49,346 nucleotides of DNA from Nitrospirota bacterium (GCA_021789595.1 JAJYJJ010000016.1:1-49346); one strand, 5' to 3'. Numbered from the stretch's first letter, positions 1 to 6,111 are shown. The notes: a model not told the origin generated them from the letters alone. Numbers and translations are program-made.

Positions 1-221
1 CTGACATTTTTCCCGTCCTTTTCAGAGCTTACAAGACCACAGTTCCTGAGGCAGCTTAAATGGTGAGAGATAAGATTCTGCTCCTTACCTAATCGCTCAC
101 ATATCTCTGAAACTGTTAAGGGGGATTTTTCCTTTAGATGTTCAAGGATCTCCATCCTGACCCTGTCGCCAAGGGCCCTGAAGAGATGTATCCTTGCTGT
201 TAACATGTCTCCGTGTATCAT
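1..221 (-). CDS. CmtR-like ArsR-family metal-sensing repressor (3' part outside window)
   Basis: The first 73 codons of a winged-helix repressor run off the left edge. The reading starts MIHGDMLTARIHLF and continues through a typical ArsR fold (LGDRVRMEILEHL, then the recognition helix EQNLISHHLSCLRNCGLV). The HLSCLRNCGLV segment carries two Cys four residues apart in the alpha-4/5 region, the same arrangement I recall in the Cd/Pb sensor CmtR (HLSCLRGCGLV), so a soft-metal sensor is likely. The ATG at 221 was chosen because a GAGG ribosome-binding site sits about five bases upstream. It is the last gene of a minus-strand metal/thiol cluster. The metal specificity and the third ligand cannot be judged because the C-terminus is missing. 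Confidence 0.8.
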   Translation of the reverse strand, partial: MIHGDMLTARIHLFRALGDRVRMEILEHLKEKSPLTVSEICERLGKEQNLISHHLSCLRNCGLVSSEKDGKNV

Positions 222-348
222 CTCGTCCTCATTTCAATATAAGTTGATGTATTGTATTTTATTGTCATCGTAGATGTCAAGTGCTGCGGGAAGGTATCTT
301 ATGCCAATTTAGAAATGTCCGGTTTAATAAATTATTACTCATCATCGT

Positions 349-408
349 TGTCATTCCGACTTGTTCGGAATCCCTCTGAAGAAGGATGCTGGACAAGCCA
401 GCATGACA
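349..408. repeat. REP-like nested palindrome
   Basis: An outer inverted pair (TGTCAT 349-354, ATGACA 403-408) encloses two hairpins: TTCCGA/TCGGAA at 354-359 and 365-370, and ATGCTGG/CCAGCAT at 386-392 and 398-404. The layout can fold as a three-way junction, as in REP or small MITE-type extragenic repeats. The CCGACTTGT core recurs in the hairpin at 48919-48936. The rest of the 222-574 gap shows no convincing gene. Confidence 0.6.
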
Positions 409-574
409 GACCTGGAGAGTTTAAAGGATAGCTATATGGCATGGCTATTTTAGGACATTTCTATTTTGGTGTTACAGTGCTGCTGGAAGGTATGTGGGCA
501 AAAAGTGCATCATGTATAATACAGGGTGGAGGACGTGTTCCATTATTACTTGCTATAGAATTCTGCAGGAGGCT

Positions 575-847
575 CTATGTTAATCGAAGCGGAGTCCCAA
601 TACCCGCCGTCTTAAGGTCGGCCCGTGTCGGTCCTCTCATGGCACAGCAATTAAGGATCTTCCCATCCACAACAACTGTTGGCACGGAATTGACGCCGTA
701 TTGCTTCGCCTTATCCATTCCTTCCTTTCTCAGGTCATAGACCGTCACATCACAGCTCGGACAGGCAAGCTCCTTCACAAGCTTTACGGTCTCATCGCAG
801 AGCGGACATCCTGCTATAAAGACCTCAACCTTTCTCTTCTTTGACAT
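575..847 (-). CDS. small thioredoxin/glutaredoxin-fold protein
   Basis: A 90-residue protein with the beta-alpha-beta start VEVFIAGCPLCDE, in which CPLC is a CxxC redox site near residues 14-17. The cis-Pro segment YGVNSVPTVVVDGKIL follows, so this is a thioredoxin-fold protein. Additional Cys occur in ACPSCD and ILNCCAMRGP, giving seven Cys in a very small protein, more than usual. The ATG at 847 is preferred over an upstream ATG because GGAGG lies eight bases before it. It lies between a secreted Cys-rich peptide (927-1058) and a CmtR-like regulator (1-221), all on the minus strand. A role in thiol or metal handling is inferred from this context. No signal peptide is visible, so it is probably cytoplasmic. 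Confidence 0.82.
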   Translation of the reverse strand: MSKKRKVEVFIAGCPLCDETVKLVKELACPSCDVTVYDLRKEGMDKAKQYGVNSVPTVVVDGKILNCCAMRGPTRADLKTAGIGTPLRLT

Positions 848-926
848 ATTCATCACCTCCTTTTTGAGTGTGGGGGAAACTTTGTTCCCCCACGAATCCC
901 ATAAGTTTGCCATCATTTAGAGACTG

Positions 927-1058
927 CTACTTTGCTGATTGCTGACAGCATGGGCACGGGCACTGTGGAACTCCCTCAGGGGTTCCTTCACTCGCTAATC
1001 CTAAAGAGCCCAGACTGAGCGCAGCTATCAGCGCGAGAGCAAATAATAATTTTTTCAT
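927..1058 (-). CDS. small secreted Cys-rich peptide (43 aa)
   Basis: A short gene with a strong GGGAGGTG ribosome-binding site. The product starts with a textbook signal peptide (MKKLLFALALIAALSLGSLG, then LAS with a likely cut after AS). The mature part is only about 20 residues and ends in VPQCPCPCCQQSAK, four Cys in six positions. I do not recognise a family. The CPCPCC block could bind a soft metal or a metal cluster in the periplasm, which is inference. It sits 79 bases upstream of the thioredoxin-fold gene and downstream of the CopD-like gene on the same strand. A lipoprotein is less likely because no Cys follows the signal peptide at once. Confidence 0.65.
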   Translation of the reverse strand: MKKLLFALALIAALSLGSLGLASEGTPEGVPQCPCPCCQQSAK

Positions 1059-1233
1059 GCCTTTCACCTCCCTTCTAATTACAGCTTAAACTATCCAGTC
1101 GGATGGAGAGTCAAGAGATTTTTGAACATAGATAGATATGAACATACTTGCCTGTTTTAACAAATATGTCCGAGTGCCATTTGCATTTATCGTAGTAGAC
1201 AAAGAAGGGGATACAAGATAACAGGCATTTGTT

Positions 1234-1716
1234 TCAAATTCTATAACTATAGAGCATCGCTGTTAAAAGGAGTACTGTCATACCTATGACAAGATTGGTT
1301 TTGACTAGGTTTAAAGATAGCTTTTGAAGTTTTTCAACCTGCTCCGAATGTCCACCTTCTGCTGTTAATCTCCCAATCTTTGGGGTCAGTACTAAACCCC
1401 TGTAAAAATGAATACTCGCCATCACTAATGCTATTAGAACCTTTACAAACAAGGTTTGTGGCCACAGGTTACTAAAGTTGGTAAGTCTGTGAGTAGACAA
1501 GCTCATAAAAATACCAGTCATAAAAATAAGTAAGATGCTGATATTTGCTAAAGGCACAAAACGCTTACCCACAGCACCCATAAGTTTACCTGGCTGTTCA
1601 AGGGTCTTTTTAGCGCTGGGAAGGGCGACAAATAAGATAAAGAATATCCCGCCTATCCAGACAACTGCTGATATTAAATGTATCCAAGTAAACACTGTTA
1701 ACAGAATTTCACGCAT
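1234..1716 (-). CDS. CopD-like four-helix membrane protein
   Basis: A 160-residue integral membrane protein with four predicted helices: about residues 6-30 (starting TWIHLISAVVWIGGIFF), 53-72, 86-104 and 137-157. His in the first helix (WIH) and in the third (ASIHFYRG) match the pattern of CopD/DUF-type cytochrome-b-like membrane proteins, where such His bind heme or copper. The start at 1716 has GGAGG seven bases upstream. The gene lies inside the Cys-rich metal cluster on the minus strand. Copper or other metal transport or tolerance is inferred from family and neighbours. The substrate cannot be read from the sequence. Confidence 0.7.
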   Translation of the reverse strand: MREILLTVFTWIHLISAVVWIGGIFFILFVALPSAKKTLEQPGKLMGAVGKRFVPLANISILLIFMTGIFMSLSTHRLTNFSNLWPQTLFVKVLIALVMASIHFYRGLVLTPKIGRLTAEGGHSEQVEKLQKLSLNLVKTNLVIGMTVLLLTAMLYSYRI

Positions 1717-1746
1717 TTTATTACCTCCGATTACCCCTCACCCTTG

Positions 1747-1842
1747 CCCTCTCCCACAATGGGAGAGGGAACTGAAGGAAGTCTCTCCCGCTTGGGAAGA
1801 GGGGGCTCTCTTTTTTTATTTCCCCTCCCTTGACGGGAGGGG
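1747..1842. repeat. GC-rich hairpin repeat (copy 1)
   Basis: Two good hairpins: CCCTCTCCC/GGGAGAGGG (1747-1755, 1761-1769) and CCCCTCCC/GGGAGGGG (1822-1829, 1835-1842), with a weaker pair between them. The second hairpin recurs at 11017-11037 with a nearly identical stem and flanks, so this is an interspersed non-coding repeat. It separates the 38-aa gene from the CopD-like gene and could act as a terminator or mRNA end. Confidence 0.6.
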
Positions 1843-1867
1843 AGGGTTCACCTCCCCTCTAAGCCCA

Positions 1868-1984
1868 CTACTTCTTCTTGATTTCAGGAACGCAACCACA
1901 ACCGCATCCGCAATCCGATGTCTTGCTGTCACGCACGACATTGCTTAATGTCCCCTTTTTCTTATCCTTCTTAGTATCTGACAT
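1868..1984 (-). CDS. tiny Cys-rich cytoplasmic protein (38 aa, CGCGCGC)
   Basis: A 38-residue open frame with an ideal AAAGGAGGTGAATAAAC leader before its ATG. The N-terminal half is Lys/Asp-rich (MSDTKKDKKKGTLSNVV). The C-terminal half contains SDCGCGCGCVPEIKKK, with four Cys alternating with Gly. No signal peptide or family was recognised. The alternating CxCxCxC run resembles metallothionein-like or metal-chaperone chelating sites, which is inference. Its start lies two bases after the stop of the 63-aa gene, with the ribosome-binding site inside that gene, so the two are co-translated. It lies downstream of an ArsR regulator. Confidence 0.7.
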   Translation of the reverse strand: MSDTKKDKKKGTLSNVVRDSKTSDCGCGCGCVPEIKKK

Positions 1985-1986
1985 GT

Positions 1987-2178
1987 TTATTCACCTCCTT
2001 TCTCGGCAGGAGCATCCAATCCTAATTTGCCCCTGACCACTGCGAGTTCCGATTCAATATCTCTTTTATATCCCTTTAACCGCGCAAGTAATTCGTCTTT
2101 GCTTTGAGTTTCTTTCGCGGATTTCGGTTCACAATCGCAACTCTTTTTAAAATCTATAAATATATTCCCCTGACACAT
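1987..2178 (-). CDS. 63-aa protein with CxC and coiled-coil helix
   Basis: A small protein starting MCQGNIFIDFKKSCDCEP: Cys2 plus a CxC at residues 14-16. A charged helix follows, with ELLARLKGYKRDIESEL at about residues 29-45. The same helix signature (YKR, then ExEL) occurs in the C-terminal tail of the ArsR regulator encoded just upstream, where it also follows a CxC motif. This suggests that the two proteins pair, or that one arose from the tail of the other. GGAGG lies six bases before the ATG. Function unknown. Metal or redox signalling with the regulator is a reasonable guess from context. Confidence 0.7.
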   Translation of the reverse strand: MCQGNIFIDFKKSCDCEPKSAKETQSKDELLARLKGYKRDIESELAVVRGKLGLDAPAEKGGE

Positions 2179-2192
2179 AGGCTACCTCCTTT

Positions 2193-2219
2193 TATGCTAA
2201 GTTTTAGTTTATTAGCATA
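2193..2219. promoter_or_regulatory. inverted repeat before the 63-aa gene
   Basis: Perfect eight-base arms TATGCTAA (2193-2200) and TTAGCATA (2212-2219) lie directly upstream of the GGAGG site of the 63-aa gene. The AT-rich ATATACTTATAT stretch beside it (from 2218) resembles the ArsR site at 2653-2680. It could be a second operator of the regulator or a leader hairpin. Confidence 0.4.
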
Positions 2220-2249
2220 TACTTATATTTTGGGGAAAATAAAAACAAT

Positions 2250-2639
2250 TTACCATCTCTCAAGTTTTGCAATTCTTTTTTCTATTTGTTTCAATTCTTC
2301 CTCAAGATGCCTTTTGTATTCCAATAAAGCCTCTTTCGTCTCAGAGATTTTTTTTCTTTTGCTGAGTTCACAGCCGCAGGTGCAGACCTTTATCAGTTCA
2401 TGCTGGTACTTGTTCAGTTTATCTTTGTTTAATGAATAGAAAATATGGTAACCCCTTCTTTCATCTGATACCAAACCTGCCTGTTTCATTATGCGGAGAT
2501 GCTGAGATACCGCAGACTGGCTGACCCCTAAAGCCTCTGTTATTGTATTTACAGAAAGCGGCCCTGCCTTAAGCAGTTCAATAATCTTTATTCTTGTTTC
2601 TACAGAAAGAACCTTAAAAGACTCTGCCTCAACTTTCAA
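2250..2639 (-). CDS. ArsR-family regulator with CxCxC and coiled-coil tail
   Basis: A 129-residue winged-helix repressor. Residues 10-75 form the ArsR fold (VSQSAVSQHLRIMKQAGLVS is the recognition region and RRGYHIFYSL the wing). The usual ELCVCDL metal site is absent. Instead VCTCGCEL at residues 85-92 gives three alternating Cys, followed by a long charged coiled coil (KEALLEYKRHLEEELKQ). Such a CxCxC just after the wing probably senses a soft metal or redox state, which is inference. The start is a TTG at 2639 with AAGGAG seven bases upstream. It heads the minus-strand group of small Cys-rich genes and probably represses them and itself. Confidence 0.85.
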   Translation of the reverse strand: MKVEAESFKVLSVETRIKIIELLKAGPLSVNTITEALGVSQSAVSQHLRIMKQAGLVSDERRGYHIFYSLNKDKLNKYQHELIKVCTCGCELSKRKKISETKEALLEYKRHLEEELKQIEKRIAKLERW

Positions 2640-2652
2640 TTTTCAACTCCTT

Positions 2653-2680
2653 AAGTATATTAAAATCTACTTATATACTT
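2653..2680. promoter_or_regulatory. putative ArsR operator
   Basis: Perfect eight-base inverted arms AAGTATAT (2653-2660) and ATATACTT (2673-2680) lie 13 bases upstream of the ArsR start codon. AT-rich 12-spaced dyads of this kind are typical ArsR/SmtB operators. Autoregulation is inferred. Confidence 0.55.
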
Positions 2681-2681
2681 T

Positions 2682-3098
2682 TCAAGACAAAATGTCAAGA
2701 AAAATTTTTTGGTTGAGTTGGTTTTCAAAAAAGTCTTTGCCTATGAAAATGGCTATGTATCGTGGCGAATAATCTGAGGGGCACTCATGATGGGTAATAT
2801 TAGGTGATAGTGGAAAAAGTTTTCCATGCTTAGCTGTTATTGTTTTTCCATCTATCTTTATAGAGGTCTGGTCATTGTATGGCAGGACAAACATATACGA
2901 AGGATGGCTGTGCAGTGGTGTCAGGGCATAAAAACAAGCTCCGCCAACTGGCATGAACAGGCCAATATCCTCTCCTATAAAGCAGTCAACATAGCGAAGC
3001 TGCTCTTTAGTAACCTGCCCTACAAGTCTGCGGATTTTATCGGGACTGTCTTTCATTGTTGACATTATCGAAAAATATTTCTTTATCCCCACTTTCAC
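2682..3098 (-). pseudogene. AraC-type cupin sensor domain without DNA-binding domain
   Basis: About 138 codons resembling the N-terminal ligand-binding cupin of AraC-family regulators: the HSHPSYMFVLPY metal/ligand strand, LFPLSPNITHHE and PRYIAIFIGKDFF. Family members continue for another 130 or so residues with two helix-turn-helix motifs. Here the frame stops soon after FFENQLNQ, and the ArsR promoter follows. The gene has therefore lost its HTH part, or is a stand-alone sensor cupin. The first codon is GTG at 3098. An ATG at 3065 is an alternative, and neither has a clear ribosome-binding site. Confidence 0.6.
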
Positions 3099-3102
3099 CC
3101 TA

Positions 3103-3468
3103 TTAAATAAACACTACCCTGTCAAGTCCCTGAAAATGTGCATCGCTGGTTACAACCTTGCATCCATCTTCAAGTGCAGTTGCATAAACAATGGCATCTG
3201 CCATTGGAAGGGAATACTGAAGGCTCAGGTCAGCAGCAAAAAGAGCTATACTTTCGCTTAACGGAATTACCGAAGTCCTGTTTATAAGGGATACTGCCAA
3301 AAGGGCTTCTTCTTCTGTCCTTTCCCTCTTTATCTTTTTGTAGACCTCGTAGAGTATGATAGTGGGAGTTTTTATTTTTGAAGAGTCTTTCAGATATTTT
3401 GCATATTTTTCTGCATGCTGACCGTCTGTCAGAAATTCGATCCATCCGGAAGAATCAATAAGGAACAT
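3103..3468 (-). CDS. vapC: PIN-domain toxin (VapC type)
   Basis: A 121-residue PIN-domain ribonuclease. The acidic active-site residues are visible in order: FLIDSSGWIEFL (Asp5), an ILYEVYKK glutamate, PMADAIVYATAL (Asp) and TSDAHFQGL (Asp), the set that binds Mg2+ in PIN nucleases. Length is normal for VapC. Its ATG overlaps the stop of the upstream antitoxin gene by one base, a typical toxin-antitoxin arrangement. The likely role is cleavage of tRNA or mRNA when the labile antitoxin is lost. The RNA target cannot be told from the sequence. Confidence 0.9.
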   Translation of the reverse strand: MFLIDSSGWIEFLTDGQHAEKYAKYLKDSSKIKTPTIILYEVYKKIKRERTEEEALLAVSLINRTSVIPLSESIALFAADLSLQYSLPMADAIVYATALEDGCKVVTSDAHFQGLDRVVFI

Positions 3469-3674
3469 TATCGCTCCTTATCCTCCCGAATGTCTCCTGT
3501 ATCCATCCCCTTGAGAAATCCGCGGAAAAACGACAGGGGTTTTTCAGGAATAAAGTATATTACTCCACCCTTTGTAACAACTGTCATCTTTTGTCCGCTC
3601 TTAAGGCGCAGCTTTTCCCTGATGTCTTTGGGGATTACCACCTGATATTTCGGGGATATTGTAGTTGTCGCCAA
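3468..3674 (-). CDS. vapB: AbrB/SpoVT-type antitoxin (VapB)
   Basis: A 68-residue protein with a swapped-hairpin AbrB domain at its N-terminus (TISPKYQVVIPKDIREKLRL, then GQKMTVV) and a C-terminal tail (PLSFFRGFLKGMD) that would wrap the toxin. It starts with TTG at 3674, with GGAGG about nine bases upstream. It is directly followed by the PIN-domain toxin on the same strand, and a CGATAA/TTATCG dyad lies just upstream. It should neutralise the toxin and repress the operon through that dyad. Confidence 0.9.
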   Translation of the reverse strand: MATTTISPKYQVVIPKDIREKLRLKSGQKMTVVTKGGVIYFIPEKPLSFFRGFLKGMDTGDIREDKER

Positions 3675-3693
3675 TTTGTTTGTCCTCCTTTTT

Positions 3694-4263
3694 TTATATC
3701 GATAAGATTATCGTAAAACAAATTAGGTCCTTTGTCAATAAGACAAAATTTTTGTCGCCTTCGTTCTTTCTGAAAAGGAGAATCTGCGAGATCAATGACG
3801 CCCTTCTCATCCAGAAATTTTCCGACCAGCTCCATCTTTTCAGATACTCAAATGTCTTTTTGTCCTTCTCCAGAACTACACTGACAATATGTATGGATAT
3901 ATCATCTACAAGATCCCAGCCTCTGGACTGTTCAAGCATTCGCTCAAGCAACGGCATTACTGTCAAGTCGAGATATTCAGGATGGTATTGCAGGATTCTT
4001 AAGCCGAGTCGTTTTTCATCGTGGTATTCCGAACTCCAAAGCCTTTCTGTTAGTTCAAAGACAAGTTCCCGTCCTGCATCTTTATTAGTCCGTCTGAACT
4101 CTTTGGCCAATTTATCGGCAAAAGGCAGTGAGGTGCCGAAAAATTTGAATGGGCTTTTAAGGTATCGCTTTCCCTGTATTGCCCCTTCCGAATTGTAATT
4201 GGCCTCCATGCGCTTCCGGAAGGCATCGAGATGTTTTTTGATATCCCCCTGCAATTTCTTCAT
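3694..4263 (-). pseudogene. AlkD-like DNA alkylation repair protein, C-terminus lost
   Basis: The first 150 or so residues match the HEAT-like repeat fold of AlkD-type DNA glycosylases: LAKEFRRTNKDAG, the ERLWSSEYHDEKRLGLRIL region, the WDLVDD motif and WSWSENFWMRRASLIS. The family usually runs to about 220-240 residues, with further helices after the RRASL segment. Here homology fades near KNEGDKNFVLLTKDL and the frame ends in a short unrelated tail at the vapBC promoter. I read this as a gene clipped at its 3' end, perhaps when the toxin-antitoxin module arrived. The missing C-terminal repeats probably make it inactive. Confidence 0.7.
3700..3713. promoter_or_regulatory. putative VapB operator
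   Basis: A perfect dyad CGATAA-GA-TTATCG lies about 26 bases upstream of the vapB TTG start, where AbrB-type antitoxins bind to repress their own operon. It overlaps the 3' end of the broken alkD-like gene. Confidence 0.5.
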
Positions 4264-4300
4264 GGGCTAACCTATTATGCTATTCCATTCTTGCAAATTT

Positions 4301-5119
4301 TTATTTCCCCTGATATTCTGCTTGCGGTAATCTACCAAATGTATGCCCGATCCTGCTCCATCTCATTCCATCAACCCCATATGAATACCAAACCTGGCGT
4401 GCTTTGCCTACGATATCCTTGAGCGGAATAAACCCGAACTTGCTGCTGTCTTCACTGTTCTGCTTATTGTCTCCAAGGACATAGGCAGCGCCATGAGGCA
4501 CGACGACTTCGCGTCCTCCTTCGAGTTTAATCACATCATCCGGCAGTCCTGCTATTCTCTTTATGTAAACCTTGCTCCTGTCATCAGGATATACAAAAAT
4601 TATGATATCACCTCTCTTTGGAGGCATCCGTCTGTATGCGGTTTTATCCACTAAAACCCTGTCACCCCTTAGGACTGCGGGCTCCATACTCTTTGTGGCT
4701 ATTTTGTAAACATGAATAATATTATCCCTCGTATAATTATATACAAAGCCGGTGATCAGCACGGATCCAAGCATCCATACCGCAATATAAAAGTACCAAC
4801 GGTTATAAGGTTTTAAAATATATTCACCATCTTGTTTATAAGGTTTTCTATATGCCTCGACAATAGAGAAAACATAGACCATTAATACTATTGCTAATGT
4901 AAGAGTAATTCCCACAATCAGGAACCTGTCCGGGAGATATACAGACAAACGAAAGCCAGTTGCAACGAGCACAATAAAGATTACAAAGAGGCTCATCCCC
5001 TTTAATATCTCCCCATTATATATCTGTCCCATCCCTGGCATAATCATGCCCATAATCGCTGCAATCCAACTCTTTCTTTTAAAGCTTTTTCCTTCCTGAT
5101 TCATCTCTGCCTCCATCAC
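4301..5119 (-). CDS. lepB: signal peptidase I with N-terminal multi-helix membrane domain
   Basis: A 272-residue protein. Residues 15-90 hold about three membrane helices starting with a PGMGQIYNGEILKG segment, like TM2/DUF5683-type domains. A further helix at 108-126 leads into the S26 peptidase domain. The catalytic Ser is S144 in ATKSMEPAVLRGD and the general base is K187 in VYIKRIAGLPDD. The late box AAYVLGDNKQNSEDS is also present. It should cut signal peptides at the outer face of the inner membrane. The extra N-terminal domain is not part of ordinary LepB. An ECF-type promoter lies 18 bases upstream of the start, matching the one before the sigma gene. ATG 5119 is used, and M6 is an alternative. 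Confidence 0.88.
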   Translation of the reverse strand: MMEAEMNQEGKSFKRKSWIAAIMGMIMPGMGQIYNGEILKGMSLFVIFIVLVATGFRLSVYLPDRFLIVGITLTLAIVLMVYVFSIVEAYRKPYKQDGEYILKPYNRWYFYIAVWMLGSVLITGFVYNYTRDNIIHVYKIATKSMEPAVLRGDRVLVDKTAYRRMPPKRGDIIIFVYPDDRSKVYIKRIAGLPDDVIKLEGGREVVVPHGAAYVLGDNKQNSEDSSKFGFIPLKDIVGKARQVWYSYGVDGMRWSRIGHTFGRLPQAEYQGK

Positions 5120-5136
5120 TTTTTTGTTTAAAACTA

Positions 5137-5163
5137 AATACGCATGGAATGGAGAAAGGTTCC
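5137..5163 (-). promoter_or_regulatory. ECF-type promoter of the signal peptidase gene
   Basis: On the minus strand, GGAACC (5163-5158), a 15-base spacer and CGTATT (5142-5137) lie just upstream of the signal peptidase start. GGAACC is a classic ECF -35 element. The same two hexamers with the same spacing precede the ECF sigma gene (5997-5971), so this gene is a probable direct target of that sigma factor. Confidence 0.7.
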
Positions 5164-5165
5164 AG

Positions 5166-5381
5166 CTATCTACACACGACCGGAGAAAAGACGGTAAAAT
5201 ACAGCCTGATGAGGTTTATTATCCCGAGTAACGCTCCGCCTGCAAACATCGCATAGCGTACTGCTATTGATGAATGAAGTTTTTGTGATAATGAAATTTC
5301 GGGTTTTTTTGTCTTTTCATAGGCATAGACTTTATTCATCACCCTGGATATAAAATCACCTGACGGTTTAAACTCTTTCAT
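5166..5381 (-). CDS. small single-helix membrane protein, possible anti-sigma partner
   Basis: A 71-residue protein with a soluble N-terminal half (MKEFKPSGDFISRVMNKVYA) and one membrane helix at about residues 40-60 (VRYAMFAGGALLGIINLIRL). The ATG at 5381 was chosen over one at 5396 because GGAGG lies eight bases upstream. It overlaps the 3' end of the ECF sigma gene by 14 bases and is therefore translationally coupled to it. That position and topology (cytoplasmic head, one helix) are typical of anti-sigma factors, but the head is very short and no zinc-binding anti-sigma motif (HxxxCxxC) is present. The anti-sigma role is therefore only inferred. Confidence 0.65.
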   Translation of the reverse strand: MKEFKPSGDFISRVMNKVYAYEKTKKPEISLSQKLHSSIAVRYAMFAGGALLGIINLIRLYFTVFSPVVCR

Positions 5382-5934
5382 AACCTTTACCTCCAAAATA
5401 TTCTTTAACTAACAGCTTCATCTTCTCCCTTGCCCTGAATAGCCTTGATTTTACGGTGCCGGGAGACACACCGTCCCGTACCGCTATCTCATCCAGAGAA
5501 TCTCCATTCAAACTCTGAAGAATGGTGCTCCTATATGGTTCCGGCAATTGTTCCATGGAAGCCTTTACCGCTTGCCATTTTTCCTTCTCGATTAAAGTCT
5601 CTTCCGCTGTTTTATCTTTAGCCCTGATGTCAGAGGTGGCATCTATCGGGACAATTTTCTTTCCCCGCCTTTTTCTTAGTTCGCTGATACAGTGGTTTCT
5701 GGCAGTAATAAAGAGCCATGCTGAAAAAGGGGTTCCTCTTTTTTCATCAAAGTCTTTCAGCGATTTATAGACGCTTAGAAAGATTTCCTGTCCTATGTCT
5801 TCCACGAGACCCTCGTCTTCTATAAGTCTGAATATAAAGTTAAGGAGATGCCTGTGATACTTCTCTACAAGAATAGAGAATGCCTCTGTATCTCCATTCT
5901 TAATCTGCTTTACGACATCGATGTCTTCCACCAA
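5368..5934 (-). CDS. ECF RNA polymerase sigma factor
   Basis: A 188-residue extracytoplasmic-function sigma-70. Region 2 spans about residues 20-90 (HRHLLNFIFRLIEDEGLVED and FSAWLFITARNHCISELRKR). A linker follows, then region 4 with its helix-turn-helix at about 130-175 (LPEPYRSTILQSLNGDSLDE and GVSPGTVKSRLFRAREKMK). It directs RNA polymerase to ECF promoters. The upstream sequence carries GGAACC-N15-CGTATT, repeated before the signal peptidase gene downstream, so it probably activates itself and that gene. A degenerate copy of codons for region 2 lies at 11741-11860. Confidence 0.92.
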   Translation of the reverse strand: MVEDIDVVKQIKNGDTEAFSILVEKYHRHLLNFIFRLIEDEGLVEDIGQEIFLSVYKSLKDFDEKRGTPFSAWLFITARNHCISELRKRRGKKIVPIDATSDIRAKDKTAEETLIEKEKWQAVKASMEQLPEPYRSTILQSLNGDSLDEIAVRDGVSPGTVKSRLFRAREKMKLLVKEYFGGKGYERV

Positions 5935-5970
5935 AAACTCCTCTGTATCTGAGTAGTCTGTCTAAAAACA

Positions 5971-5997
5971 AATACGCAGGTTCCATCAAAAGGTTCC
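5971..5997 (-). promoter_or_regulatory. autoregulated ECF-type promoter of the sigma gene
   Basis: Minus-strand GGAACC (5997-5992), 15-base spacer, CGTATT (5976-5971), about 37 bases upstream of the sigma start codon. Both hexamers and the spacer length match the element at 5163-5137. The adjacent bases (TTT after the -35, TG before the -10) are also shared. Confidence 0.7.
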
Positions 5998-6003
5998 CGT
6001 CTT

Positions 6004-6087
6004 TTAAAAATATTCATTGTTGCGGATATGCCGAAAACTGCTCTGCCAGACTTCATCTTCTATATTGGTCTTAAACTGTTTTTTCAT
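6004..6087 (-). CDS. 27-residue open frame with good ribosome-binding site, unknown
   Basis: A short frame, MKKQFKTNIEDEVWQSSFRH and seven more residues, lies between the CGGC-type gene and the sigma promoter. AAGGAG sits seven bases before the ATG, which is unusually good for a chance frame. It may be a real small protein or the stub of a gene lost when this locus was rearranged. No family recognised. Confidence 0.35.
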   Translation of the reverse strand: MKKQFKTNIEDEVWQSSFRHIRNNEYF

Positions 6088-6111
6088 ACGCAATCTCCTT
6101 TTAAACAGTTG

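Noticed and set aside
441-740. Plus-strand open frame of 99 codons
   Set aside because: It overlaps the thioredoxin-fold gene on the other strand, has no ribosome-binding site and no family pattern.
1535-1948. Plus-strand frame of 137 codons
   Set aside because: It crosses the CopD-like gene and the GC-rich hairpin repeat; the apparent protein comes from repeat DNA read as codons.
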